64,000 bases of DNA, from assembly GCF_019844075.1 (NCBI RefSeq), contig NZ_CP081964.1:2914001-2978000 (forward strand), given 5' to 3'. This document shows positions 42,385 to 51,003 of the stretch, one piece after another. Every line of letters begins with the position of its first letter. Position 1 is the first letter of the stretch. The stretch is from Curtobacterium sp. TC1. Lineage in GTDB: Bacteria; Actinomycetota; Actinomycetes; Actinomycetales; Microbacteriaceae. Below the pieces are notes generated by a model. That model was given only the letters and a program-made list of their open reading frames with translations, ran no database searches and was not told where the DNA came from. A program made the translations under genes and the position numbers.

Positions 42385-43835
42385 AGACGTGTTTCGGTGA
42401 CGGCAGCGGTCGCGGGGACGCGGCCCGGACGGTCGACGAGCTGCCCCTCGACGGCCGTGACGCCGGACGCGGTGGACGCCACCACGCGCCCGCGCAACCA
42501 GGTCTCGGTGACGCGCCCCCGGGCCTCCAGGCCGGCGAACGCGGACACCGGGTTGCGGTGGGCGAGGCCGGCCACGTCGATGACCGCCGTTGCGGACGGG
42601 TCGAACACGGCGAAGTGGGCGAGCGCACCGGGGGCGATGACCCCGCGGTCGGCGAAGCCGACGAGCGCTGCCGGACCGGTGGTGAACAGCGGCAGCAGCG
42701 CCTCGAGCGGGACGCCGCGACGGAGGGCCTCGGTCCAGACGGCACGGAACCCGACCTGCAGGCCGGCGATCCCGCCCCAGGCGAGGCCCCAGTCGTCGAC
42801 CTTGAGGTCGGCGGTCGACGGCGAGTGGTCCGACACGACCATGTCGATCGTGCCGTCGAGTACGCCCGCCCACAGGGCGTCGCGGTTCGCGTCGTCGCGG
42901 ATCGGCGGGCAGCACTTGTACTCCGTCGCGCCGTCCGGGATCGTCCCGGACTCGAACGACAGGTAGTGCGGGCAGGTCTCGACCGTGATCCGGACGCCGT
43001 CGTCCTTCGCGGCACGGATCATCGGGATCGCGCCGGCGTCGGACAGGTGCAGGACGTGGACCCGGGCGCCGGTGGCCCGCGCGCCGTCGATGACCCGGGC
43101 GATCGCGGACCGCTCCGCGTCGACGGGGCGGGTGGCGAGGAAGTCCTCGTAGTGACCGCCGAGCGCGGCGTGGTCGACCAGGAAATCGGGGTCCTCGGCG
43201 TGCACGATGAGCAGCGCGTCGATCCGGGCGACCTCCTCGATCGCGGCGCGCAGCTGGTCGGCGTCGAGGTGCGGGAACTCGTCGACCCCGGACGGCGCGG
43301 TGAAGCACTTGAACCCGAAGACGCCGGCGTCGTGCAGAGCGCCGAGCGCGCCGGCGTTGTCCGGCACGGCCCCGCCCCAGAACCCGACGTCGACGGCGAC
43401 CCGGCCCTCGGCACTCGCGCGCTTCACGGCGAGCGCCTCGACCGTCGTCGTCGCGGGGATCGAGTTGAGCGGCATGTCGATGATCGTCGTGACCCCGCCG
43501 AGCGCAGCGGCCCGCGTCGCGGACGCGAACCCCTCCCACTCGGTGCGGCCGGGTTCGTTGACGTGCACGTGCGTGTCGACGAGGCCGGGCAGCAGGACCT
43601 GGCCGTCCGGTACGGTGCGGTCGTCGCGCGTGCGGACCACGGCGTCGGCTGGCAGGACGCCGTCGACGCGACCGTCGCGCACGACGACCGCCGCGGGTCG
43701 GAACGCTCCGTCGATCCACGCGCGGTCCGCGCGCAGGACGAGGTCCGCGACGGTGTCGGTGTCGACGTCGGTGCGGGTGTCGACGTCGGTCCGGGCGTCG
43801 ACGTCGGTCCGGGCGTCGACCGGGAGGCCCGTCAT
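42381..43835 (-). CDS. allB: Allantoinase with repeated N-terminal extension
   Basis: 484 residues, cyclic amidohydrolase opening allantoin to allantoate. HVHVNEPGRTEWEGF gives metal ligands, FKCFTAPSG the carboxylated Lys, LIVHAEDP, VHVLHLSDA and MVVSDHSPST the rest. The first 35 residues are not normal for the family: VDARTD-type hexads repeated from three 18-bp DNA units. The ATG at 43835 is supported by its overlap with the racemase stop (ATGA). Confidence 0.92.
   Translation of the reverse strand: MTGLPVDARTDVDARTDVDTRTDVDTDTVADLVLRADRAWIDGAFRPAAVVVRDGRVDGVLPADAVVRTRDDRTVPDGQVLLPGLVDTHVHVNEPGRTEWEGFASATRAAALGGVTTIIDMPLNSIPATTTVEALAVKRASAEGRVAVDVGFWGGAVPDNAGALGALHDAGVFGFKCFTAPSGVDEFPHLDADQLRAAIEEVARIDALLIVHAEDPDFLVDHAALGGHYEDFLATRPVDAERSAIARVIDGARATGARVHVLHLSDAGAIPMIRAAKDDGVRITVETCPHYLSFESGTIPDGATEYKCCPPIRDDANRDALWAGVLDGTIDMVVSDHSPSTADLKVDDWGLAWGGIAGLQVGFRAVWTEALRRGVPLEALLPLFTTGPAALVGFADRGVIAPGALAHFAVFDPSATAVIDVAGLAHRNPVSAFAGLEARGRVTETWLRGRVVASTASGVTAVEGQLVDRPGRVPATAAVTETRL
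43761..43814. repeat. Three 18-bp tandem units in the allB start
   Basis: GTCGACGTCGGTCCGGGC-type units at 43761, 43779 and 43797 differ by one or two bases. Translated on the minus strand they give D-A/T-R-T-D-V hexads at residues about 7-24 of allantoinase. In-frame, so copy number can vary without a frameshift. Confidence 0.85.
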
Positions 43836-44596
43836 GCGCCCGCCCCGACCGTCGCGCCCGCCACCGGCTGGCGTTCGAAGCCCGCCAGCAGACCCGACAT
43901 CGCCTTCGTCGGCGGGGTGGCGTACTCGCCGTGCTTCCCCGTCGCGAGCCCGAGCCGCACGAGCGACTCGGCGAGCACGGTCGCCGCGGCGACGCCGTCG
44001 ACGACCGGCGCGCCGATCGCCCGCGAGACCTCGGCACAGAAGTCCGCCATCCCCGCGCAGCCGAGCACGACCGCGTCGGCTCCGCCGGCGATGACGGCCC
44101 GGCACTCCTCGATCACCAGGGCGCGCGCACCGGAGGCGGGGTCGTCGAGTTCGAGCACCGCGACCTCGCACGCCCGGATCTCGGTGACGAGCGGGGCGAA
44201 GCCGTAGCGCTCGGCGAGCTCGTGGGCCCGTCCCGTCGTCCGGGCCAGGGTCGTCACGACGCCGAACCGGCGCCCGAGCATCGCCGCCGCGTGGAAGCCC
44301 GCCTCGGCGATCCCGATGACCGGCCCGGTGGCGAGTTCCCGCGCCGCGTCGAGCCCGGGGTCGCCGAAGCAGGCGACGACGTAGGCGTCCACGCCGTCCT
44401 GCTCCCCGAGCGCGATCTGCTCGAGGAGCCCCGGCACCGCGAGCGCCTCTTCGTAGTGGCTCTCGATCGATGCCGGGCCCATCGTGGGGTTCACGGCCTC
44501 GACGATCGTGCCCGGGCCGGCGACCGCGGTGGCGGCGACGCCGATCGAGCGGGTCATCGAGGCGGTGGTGTTCGGGTTGACGACGCGGATGCGCAT
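43832..44596 (-). CDS. Allantoin racemase (Asp/Glu/hydantoin racemase family)
   Basis: 254 residues. The two catalytic cysteines lie in VVACFGDPG and VLGCAGMADF; MRIRVVNPNTTASMT is the start block of the family. In this operon it should interconvert R- and S-allantoin so that all of it can be used by allantoinase. Start ATG with AAGGACC ahead; stop overlaps allB start. Confidence 0.88.
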   Translation of the reverse strand: MRIRVVNPNTTASMTRSIGVAATAVAGPGTIVEAVNPTMGPASIESHYEEALAVPGLLEQIALGEQDGVDAYVVACFGDPGLDAARELATGPVIGIAEAGFHAAAMLGRRFGVVTTLARTTGRAHELAERYGFAPLVTEIRACEVAVLELDDPASGARALVIEECRAVIAGGADAVVLGCAGMADFCAEVSRAIGAPVVDGVAAATVLAESLVRLGLATGKHGEYATPPTKAMSGLLAGFERQPVAGATVGAGA

Positions 44597-44651
44597 CGGG
44601 GTCCTTCCGGTGGTGCGGGTGTCGCTGGTGGGTCGCTGTCGCTGGGGCGTC

Positions 44652-46211
44652 TCAGGCTCGTCCGACGGCGGCGCCGTCGTCGACCGTCGGGTCGTCCGCA
44701 GCGAGTTCCGGCATGCTCGGCCGGACCCGCTCGAGGGCCCAGAAGACCACGAGTCCCAGGCCGCAGCCGATGAACCAGCTGTAGTTGTTCAGCCCGGGCA
44801 GGATCCCGAGGGCCGGCGGCAGGACCGCGCTGGCGACCGAGACCACACCGGTGACGACGAGGGTGCCGATGGCGTTGGGGTTGAAGCCGCCGCGGTACCA
44901 GTACCGGGCCGAGGTGTCCTTCGTGTACATGTCGTCGACGGCGATCCGCTGCTTCCCGACGATGTAGTACCCGGCGATCAGGATGCCGAACAGCGGTCCG
45001 ATCAGGGCACCGAGCACCCCGAGCGTGTACAGGATGGCCTGGTCGTTGCCGTACCAGTTCCACGGGGTCAGCAGCACGGAGCCGACCGCCGCGATCATGC
45101 CACCGGCTCGCCACGAGATCTTGCGCGGCGCGACGTTCGAGAAGTCGAACGCGGGGCTGATGAAGTTCGCGACGATGTTGATGCCGACCGTCGCGGTGAC
45201 GAAGGTCAGACCGCCGAGCAGGATCGCGAACGGGGCGCCGATCGCCTGCACCGTCTCGATCGGGTCGGTGATGAGCTTGCCGAACACCGGCACCGTCGCA
45301 CTCGCGCACAGCACGGTGAGCACCGAGAAGAACAGGAAGTTGATCGGCAGGCCCCAGAAGTTGCCGCGCTTGACCGACCGGAACGACCTGCCGTAGCGCG
45401 AGAAGTCACCGAAGTTGAGCATCGGGCCGGAGAAGTAGCTGACCACCAGGGCGACCGCGGACAGCATGACCGGGATGGACGCCCCGAAGGACAGCGGCTC
45501 CCCCACCGACAGCGTGAACGAGATGTTGCCGATGCCGGCCTGGCTGACGAGGTAGATCGCCAGCGCGATCATCACGACGTACACCGCCGGGCCCGCCCAG
45601 TCGATGAACTTCTTGATGGCCTCCATGCCCATCCAGAACAGGGCGCCCTGCGCGACCCACAGGATCGCGTACGAGATCCAGCCGAGCGCCGACAGCCCCA
45701 GGAACGAGTGCTCGAGCAGTCCGGCCGAGGCGGGGATGAACTTCAGGAAGATGATGTTGAGCGACTGCGCGGCCAGGAACGTCTGCACGCCGTACCAGGC
45801 CATCGCGATGAGGCCACGGATGATCGCCGGGACGTTCGCGCCGAGCACCCCGAACACCGCTCGGTTGATCACCGGGTACGGCACCCCGGTGCGCTGGGAG
45901 GGCTTGGCGACGAGGTTGGCGAAGACCTGGACGATCAGGATGCCGACCACCAGGGCGATGAGCACCTGCCAGCTCGCGATGCCCAGCGCGAAGAGCGAGC
46001 CGGCGGTGACGTAGCCGCCGACCGAGTGCACGTCGGACATCCAGAACGCGAAGAAGTTGTAGCTCGTCCAGCTCTGCTTGCGCAGCGGGGCGAGGTCCTC
46101 GTTCGTGAGCGCCGGGTCGTACCCGGGCTTGACGACGCCGGCACCTGCGGGTGCAGCGGTCGTGGTGGGGGCGTGGGGCGCTGCGACGGGTGTCGCGAGA
46201 TCGGTAGCCAT
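44652..46211 (-). CDS. pucI: NCS1-family permease, probable allantoin importer
   Basis: 519 residues, about 12 membrane helices. LTNEDLAPLRKQSWTSYNFF before helix 1, GVPYPVINRAVFGVLGAN and FGDFSRYGRS are typical of Mhp1/PucI-type nucleobase-hydantoin symporters. First gene of the allantoin operon; the racemase follows after 55 bp. Sodium or proton symport of allantoin is inferred from context. Confidence 0.88.
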   Translation of the reverse strand: MATDLATPVAAPHAPTTTAAPAGAGVVKPGYDPALTNEDLAPLRKQSWTSYNFFAFWMSDVHSVGGYVTAGSLFALGIASWQVLIALVVGILIVQVFANLVAKPSQRTGVPYPVINRAVFGVLGANVPAIIRGLIAMAWYGVQTFLAAQSLNIIFLKFIPASAGLLEHSFLGLSALGWISYAILWVAQGALFWMGMEAIKKFIDWAGPAVYVVMIALAIYLVSQAGIGNISFTLSVGEPLSFGASIPVMLSAVALVVSYFSGPMLNFGDFSRYGRSFRSVKRGNFWGLPINFLFFSVLTVLCASATVPVFGKLITDPIETVQAIGAPFAILLGGLTFVTATVGINIVANFISPAFDFSNVAPRKISWRAGGMIAAVGSVLLTPWNWYGNDQAILYTLGVLGALIGPLFGILIAGYYIVGKQRIAVDDMYTKDTSARYWYRGGFNPNAIGTLVVTGVVSVASAVLPPALGILPGLNNYSWFIGCGLGLVVFWALERVRPSMPELAADDPTVDDGAAVGRA

Positions 46212-46299
46212 GGCGTCCTCCGAGGGAGTGGGATGCGGAGGCGGTGATCGCCTCCACCACAGAAGCTAGGGAGCCTCTTCGCGCCCGCCGTTTCCCTCG

Positions 46300-46346
46300 T
46301 GTAACGGTCGTGTGTCGGGGACACGGTCCTGAAACGCTCGTTCCGG
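46300..46346. promoter_or_regulatory. Operator-like motifs before the allantoin permease
   Basis: GAAACGCTCGTTCCGG at 46331-46346 closely matches the two motifs before pucG. A weaker relative, TGTAACGGTCGT, is at 46300. They are 90-135 bp before the permease start in the spacer shared with the divergent esterase gene. A separate dyad GTGCACA/TGTGCAC (46355-46361, 46366-46372) is close to the esterase start. Confidence 0.6.
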
Positions 46347-46384
46347 ACCAGAACGTGCACAGGTGTGTGCACGATGATGGGCGC

Positions 46385-47140
46385 ATGCCTGACACCATCC
46401 GCTACGTCGCGATCGGCGACAGCTTCTCGGAGGGCCTCGGCGACGCCGGTGTCGTACCGTTCCCCGGCTGGACCGGCCGACTCGCGAGCGGCATGGCCCG
46501 AGCGCACGACGCGGACGTCCGGTACGCCAACCTCGCCGTCCGCGGGCGCCTGCTCGCCGGGGTCCTCGAGGACCAGCTCGACGCCGCGCTGGCGCTCGAC
46601 CCCACGCCGACGCTCATCACGTTCTGCGCCGGCGGCAACGACCTGCTGCGGCCGCGGTTCGACGCCCGTGCCCTCGTCGCCCCGCTCGAGGAAGCGGTCA
46701 GGACGGTCCTCGACCGCGGCGTCCACCTGACGCTGCTCAGCCCGGCCGACCCGAGCGCCCGGCTCCCCCTGGGACATCTCATCAACGCGCGCGGCGACGC
46801 CTGGGCCGATGCCCTCGCCGACCTCGCCCGCCGGTACGACCTGCCCTTCGTCGACGTGTCCCGCGATCCGCACCTGCGCCGCGCGGAGTTCTGGTCCGAG
46901 GACCGGCTGCACATGAACGACACCGGCCACCAGCGCGTCGCCGACCTCGCCCTGCACGCGATCGGGGACGGCCCCCTGCCCGCCGAGCCGGTGTCGGAGC
47001 CGACCGGCCGGGCACGGCTGGCCGAGGAACTCCGCTACTACCGCGAGCACGTCCTGCCCTGGGTGCAGCGCCGCGTCACCCGGCGGTCGTCGGGCGACGG
47101 TCGGTCGGCAACCTACCCGGAGTGGACCGCGGTCGGCTGA
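46385..47140 (+). CDS. SGNH/GDSL hydrolase
   Basis: 251 residues, no signal peptide. Block I GDSFSEGLGD with the nucleophile Ser, block III AGGNDLLRP, block V DRLHMNDTGHQRVAD with catalytic Asp and His. Cytosolic esterase or lipase of unknown substrate. C-terminal tail (about 200-251) is basic. Divergent from the allantoin permease gene. Confidence 0.88.
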   Translation: MPDTIRYVAIGDSFSEGLGDAGVVPFPGWTGRLASGMARAHDADVRYANLAVRGRLLAGVLEDQLDAALALDPTPTLITFCAGGNDLLRPRFDARALVAPLEEAVRTVLDRGVHLTLLSPADPSARLPLGHLINARGDAWADALADLARRYDLPFVDVSRDPHLRRAEFWSEDRLHMNDTGHQRVADLALHAIGDGPLPAEPVSEPTGRARLAEELRYYREHVLPWVQRRVTRRSSGDGRSATYPEWTAVG

Positions 47141-47256
47141 TCACGCAGGATCACGGCGGTTCTCCGCACGCTCGCCGTGGTCCGCTTGTCGTCACCCGGC
47201 GCACCGGTTCTACTCGGATGGATCACGTCCGAGCCGAACTCAGGGGAGACGGCACC

Positions 47257-47844
47257 ATGACCACTGCGCCACGCCCATCCGGCACCACCGCGACACGTAC
47301 CCCGACCGTCAGCACCCCGACGGGCACCCCCAGCACCGCGCACGGCATCGACCACATCGGCCTCACCGTGCCCGACATCGACCAGGCGACCGACTTCTTC
47401 GTCCTCGGACTCGACGCGGTCCCGCTCTACGACCGGTTCCTCCGGAGCGAACCGCTCCGCGGCGAACCGGACGTGCAGCGCCGGCTCGGCATCCCGAAGA
47501 CGATGGCCCAGGGTGCGCTGCGGATGCTCGCGCTGCCCAACGGCCCGGGCCTCGAGCTCTTCGAGTACCACGGTCCCGATCAACGCCCGGCTGCCCGGGC
47601 GAGCGACATCGGCTGGCAGCACGTCGCGTTCTACGTCGACGACATCGACCACGCGCTGTCGCACCTCGAGACCGCCGGGGGTCAGCGCTACGCCGACCCA
47701 CGGGACCTGGGCGGCAACGAGGGTGGGTACGGCAACCGGTTCGTCTACGTCGGGACCCCGTGGGGATCGACGATCGAGCTGATCACCTACCCGAGCAGGC
47801 AGTCGTACGAGGACCACGCCCCGCGACGCAAGTGGCGCGTCTGA
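47257..47844 (+). CDS. VOC-family (glyoxalase-like) protein
   Basis: 195 residues. A Thr/Pro-rich N-terminal tail of about 28 residues precedes GIDHIGLTVPDIDQATDFF, the VOC start with a metal His; GLELFEYHG and GWQHVAFYVDDIDHALSHLE follow with WGSTIELITYP at the end. Metal-dependent dioxygenase or lyase fold, substrate unknown. AGGGGAG before the ATG. Confidence 0.82.
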   Translation: MTTAPRPSGTTATRTPTVSTPTGTPSTAHGIDHIGLTVPDIDQATDFFVLGLDAVPLYDRFLRSEPLRGEPDVQRRLGIPKTMAQGALRMLALPNGPGLELFEYHGPDQRPAARASDIGWQHVAFYVDDIDHALSHLETAGGQRYADPRDLGGNEGGYGNRFVYVGTPWGSTIELITYPSRQSYEDHAPRRKWRV

Positions 47845-47847
47845 GGG

Positions 47848-48351
47848 TCAGCGCACCGAGCCCGTCGCGATGTACGTCCGCGTCGGCTTGCCGGTGAGGG
47901 CGTGCGGGAACTCGACCCCGTCCGCCCGGAACCCGCCGGCTTCGTAGAGCCGCAACGCCCGCTCGTTGCCGGCGAGCGCGTGCAGGACCACCGCGGGGTG
48001 TCCCGCAGCCGACGCCGCGTCGACCGACGCAGCCAGGAGCGCGCGGCCGACACCCCGCGCCTGCACGTCCGGACGGACGGCGAGCAGGGAGAGGTACGCG
48101 GCGTCGGACGGGTCGGTCGACCGGCCGGTCCCCGGAGCCGTCACGAGCGCGAACCCGTCGATCGCGCCGGCCGCTGCCGCAGCGACGACCAAGGCGACCC
48201 GCGGCACGGCGAACTTCGACGCCGCGCGGGCTCGCACGGCACCGGACTCCGGCAAGCCGTCCCGCGCCGCGACCGCTGCGACCCACAGGTCGACGCAGGC
48301 CGACACCTCGTCCGGGGCCGCTGGACGCACGGACACGGACGGTTCGATCAC
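47848..48351 (-). CDS. GNAT acetyltransferase
   Basis: 167 residues. LSLLAVRPDVQARGVGRALLAASVDAA (ends LSLLAVR and ARGVGRAL) is the acetyl-CoA block, and LHALAGNERALRLYEAGGF the C-terminal part. GTG start. Only 4 bp separate it from the VOC stop (convergent) and 5 bp from the LLM gene stop on the same strand. Confidence 0.83.
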   Translation of the reverse strand: MIEPSVSVRPAAPDEVSACVDLWVAAVAARDGLPESGAVRARAASKFAVPRVALVVAAAAAGAIDGFALVTAPGTGRSTDPSDAAYLSLLAVRPDVQARGVGRALLAASVDAASAAGHPAVVLHALAGNERALRLYEAGGFRADGVEFPHALTGKPTRTYIATGSVR

Positions 48352-48355
48352 CCGA

Positions 48356-49759
48356 TCAGCCTACGACCGCGCTGCTGCCGATCCTGAACGACGCCCCACG
48401 GTGCTCGTCGGGCAGCCGGTCCCCGCGGCCGTGCAGCTTGTGCCGCAGCGACCCGGGCTCGTAGCCGGTCGGGTACGCGCCGCGGGCCCGGAGTTCCGGG
48501 ATGACGAACTCGATGACGTCCTCCCACGTGCCCGGCGTCACCGCGTACGCCAGGTTGAACCCGTCGACGTCGGTCAGCTCCTGGATCTCCTGCAGCCGGT
48601 CGGCGATGGTCGCTCCCCCGCCGACCGCGACCGGACCGAGTCCACCGATCGCCGTGTGCCGGGCGAGGTCGCGGATCGTCCACGAACTGCCGTCCTCACC
48701 CGTCGCCGCCGCGATGTTCGCCGCCGCCGACTGGATCGCGTTCGACTCGACGTCACCGAGGGGCTCGTCGAGGTCCCACTGCGACAGGTCGACACCCATC
48801 CACCCGGAGTTGAGCACCAGCGCGCCGAGCTCCGACGCGTACGACAGGTAGTCCTCGTACTTCGCCTGGGCCAGCTCGTCGGTGGCGTCCGTGATCACGG
48901 TGAGCAGTGTGTAGACGCGGGCGGCGTACCGGTCGCGACCAGCTGCCTCCAGGGCGTCACGGACCTTCGCGACGGTCGACGCGAGCTGCTCGACGGTCGG
49001 GGCGCCCACGAAGACCGCCTCGGCGTTCTCCGCTGCGAAGCGGATGCCGCGCGGCGACGCGCCCGCCTGGTAGATGACGGGCGACCGCTGCACCGACGGC
49101 TCGGACAGGTGGATGCCCGGCACGTCGAAGTGCGTGCCGTGGTGATCGATCGGGTGCACCTTCGCCGGGTCGGTGAAGACGCCGGACTCGCGGTCGGCGA
49201 CGACCGCGTCGTCCTCCCACGAGCCCTCCCACAGCTTGTAGAGGACCTCGAGGTACTCGTCGGCCACGTCGTACCGGTCGTCGTGCGACAGCTGGTCGGT
49301 CTGCCCCATGTTCCGCGCGGCACTCGGCAGGTAGCCGGTGACGACGTTCCAGCCGACCCGCCCCTTGGTCAGGTGGTCGAGGGTGGAGATGCGCCGGGCG
49401 AACGGGTACGGGTGCTCGTACGCCGTCCCCGCCGTGATGCCGAAGCCCAGGTGCTCGGTCACCGAGGCCATCGCCGACACCAGCAGGATCGGGTCGTTCA
49501 CGGGCACCTGCGACCCGGTGCGGAGCGCGGCCTCGTTCGAGTCGCCGTAGACGTCGTACGTCCCCAGGACGTCGGCGATGAAGATGCCGTCGAACGCGCC
49601 GCCCTCGAGCGTCTTCGCGAGGTCGGTCCAGTAGGTCAGGTCGCGGTAGTCCCGCGATCGGTCACGCGGGTGCCGCCACAGTCCGGAGGACTGGTGCGCG
49701 ACGCAGTTCATGTCGAACGCGTTGAAGCGGATCTGCCGGGGCTCGCTGCTGCTGGTCAC
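48356..49759 (-). CDS. NtaA/SnaA/DszA-type flavin monooxygenase
   Basis: 467 residues, large LLM group working with reduced FMN. RFNAFDMNCVAHQSSGLWRHP at the start, ITAGTAYEHPYPFARRISTLDHL in the middle and GRVGWNVVTGYLPSAARN are the diagnostic NtaA/DszA blocks. Such enzymes open sulfur or nitrogen heterocycles, alkanesulfonates or chelators; no flavin reductase gene is next to it. GTG at 49759. Confidence 0.87.
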   Translation of the reverse strand: MTSSSEPRQIRFNAFDMNCVAHQSSGLWRHPRDRSRDYRDLTYWTDLAKTLEGGAFDGIFIADVLGTYDVYGDSNEAALRTGSQVPVNDPILLVSAMASVTEHLGFGITAGTAYEHPYPFARRISTLDHLTKGRVGWNVVTGYLPSAARNMGQTDQLSHDDRYDVADEYLEVLYKLWEGSWEDDAVVADRESGVFTDPAKVHPIDHHGTHFDVPGIHLSEPSVQRSPVIYQAGASPRGIRFAAENAEAVFVGAPTVEQLASTVAKVRDALEAAGRDRYAARVYTLLTVITDATDELAQAKYEDYLSYASELGALVLNSGWMGVDLSQWDLDEPLGDVESNAIQSAAANIAAATGEDGSSWTIRDLARHTAIGGLGPVAVGGGATIADRLQEIQELTDVDGFNLAYAVTPGTWEDVIEFVIPELRARGAYPTGYEPGSLRHKLHGRGDRLPDEHRGASFRIGSSAVVG

Positions 49760-49880
49760 GCCTGGCGACGCTACGTGCGGCTCCTGCTTCCGTCATGCAT
49801 CGTGACGAAGCGTGACGGCCCGCAGCTGTCGACGGCCGGCTGTCGGCGCACTGGTGTGCGATGGCCGGTGCAGGTCCGGC

Positions 49881-49944
49881 CCGCACAACCGAGGTCGTCC
49901 CGAACCGGCGGATCGCGCGGCGCGGATGCACTTCGGTTGTGCGG
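49881..49944 (-). terminator. Terminator-like inverted repeat, 15-bp arms
   Basis: CCGCACAACCGAGGT (49881-49895) pairs with ACTTCGGTTGTGCGG (49930-49944) with one G-T pair, 34-nt loop. It is 19 bases past the stop of the minus-strand glyoxalase gene. Confidence 0.65.
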
Positions 49945-49962
49945 CGGTGCGCCGGCCGCGAT

Positions 49963-50331
49963 TCAGGCGCGGTCGTGCAGCGTGATCTGGTAGCCGTCCG
50001 GGTCGGCGAACGTGAACGTCCGGCCGAAGGGGCCGTCGATCGGCGCCGAGACGATCGTGTGACCATCGGCCGCGAGTGCGTCGTGGACGGCCTGCACGTC
50101 GGTGGCGTGGAGCCAGATCGCCGCCCCGATGCCCGGTTGCGCGACCGCGTCGAGGTCGGTGCCGGGGACGACGTCCCGCAGCGCGAAGGCGATGGGCGTC
50201 GTCTCGAAGACGACGGCGTGCGGCGGGCCGGCCTGCGAGCGGACGAGACCGAGGTACTGCTCGTAGAACGCCTGCGACGCCGCCAGGTCGCGGGTCTGCA
50301 GGGAGATGAAGTCGGGGCCGGTGACGGGCAT
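49963..50331 (-). CDS. Glyoxalase/bleomycin-resistance-type VOC protein, MarR target
   Basis: 122 residues. FISLQTRDLAASQAFYEQYLGL at the start and RTFTFADPDGYQITLHD at the end are the VOC/glyoxalase blocks. AGAAGGAG precedes the ATG. It faces away from a MarR gene with two perfect palindromes between, so it is very likely repressed by that MarR. May act on a toxic small molecule or as a binding protein. Confidence 0.87.
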   Translation of the reverse strand: MPVTGPDFISLQTRDLAASQAFYEQYLGLVRSQAGPPHAVVFETTPIAFALRDVVPGTDLDAVAQPGIGAAIWLHATDVQAVHDALAADGHTIVSAPIDGPFGRTFTFADPDGYQITLHDRA

Positions 50332-50350
50332 GCGGTGCTCCTTCTTGTTG

Positions 50351-50394
50351 TGTCAGTCTTCTGACACGGGACAATCTATGTCAGACTACTGACA
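50351..50394. promoter_or_regulatory. Twin MarR operators
   Basis: TGTCAGTCTTCTGACA (50351-50366) and TGTCAGACTACTGACA (50379-50394) are two palindromes with identical 6-bp arms and 28 bp between centres. The second runs into the marR ATG. The layout can control both the VOC gene and marR. Confidence 0.85.
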
Positions 50395-50951
50395 TGAGTC
50401 AAGACGGCAGCGACAACAGCGACGCCAGCGACGTCATCGACCTCGAGACGTCCCTCGGGTACCTGCTGAAGGAGGCCGCGAGCGCGCTCCGCACCGCGAT
50501 GGAGGGGGTGCTGCGCCCGCTCGGCATGACGATGACGCACTACTCGTGCCTCGAACTCCTGGCGCAGCGGCCCGGGCTGTCGAACTCCGAGCTCGCGCGC
50601 GGCGCGTTCGTCACCCGGCAGTCGATGAACGTGCTGCTGCAGGCGCTGGAACGGGACGGCTTCGTGACGCGGGCCACCGAGGCGCCGGTCGGCAAGGCGC
50701 TCCCGACACGACTGACGGCGAGCGGCCGCACGAGCCTCGAGCGGGCGAGTGCAGCCGTCCGCGGTGTCGAGGTCCGCATGCTCGGCGGGCTGTCCGACGA
50801 ACAGCAGGCGGCGGCGCGGGGCGCATTGCGCAGCATGGTGCGGGCCCTTCGTGGAACCGCTGACGACGAGGCCGGCTCGCCCGGACGCACCGTCCCCGCG
50901 CGGACCGATGCATCCGAACGGACACCGGACACCGGCGGTTCCGAGGAGTAG
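50394..50951 (+). CDS. MarR-family regulator
   Basis: 185 residues. Helix-turn-helix at about 60-85 with LSNSELARGAFVTRQSMNVLLQALE, wing region VTRATEAPVGKALPTRLTASG. The last 35 residues are a charged, probably disordered tail. Divergent from the VOC gene; start codon overlaps an operator, so it should be autoregulated. Ligand unknown. Confidence 0.9.
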   Translation: MSQDGSDNSDASDVIDLETSLGYLLKEAASALRTAMEGVLRPLGMTMTHYSCLELLAQRPGLSNSELARGAFVTRQSMNVLLQALERDGFVTRATEAPVGKALPTRLTASGRTSLERASAAVRGVEVRMLGGLSDEQQAAARGALRSMVRALRGTADDEAGSPGRTVPARTDASERTPDTGGSEE

Positions 50952-51003
50952 CCCTGACACAGGAGCGCGAAGGACCAGATCCTCTCAGGGAAGGGCGGAC
51001 GCC

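Noticed and set aside
43815..43835. Terminator core GGGAGGCCC at the allB start
   Set aside because: Here it encodes the first residues of allantoinase, so it is coding sequence, not a gene end.
44484..46247. 587-residue plus-strand open frame
   Set aside because: Antisense shadow of the NCS1 permease; Asp/Arg/Glu-rich, no fold.
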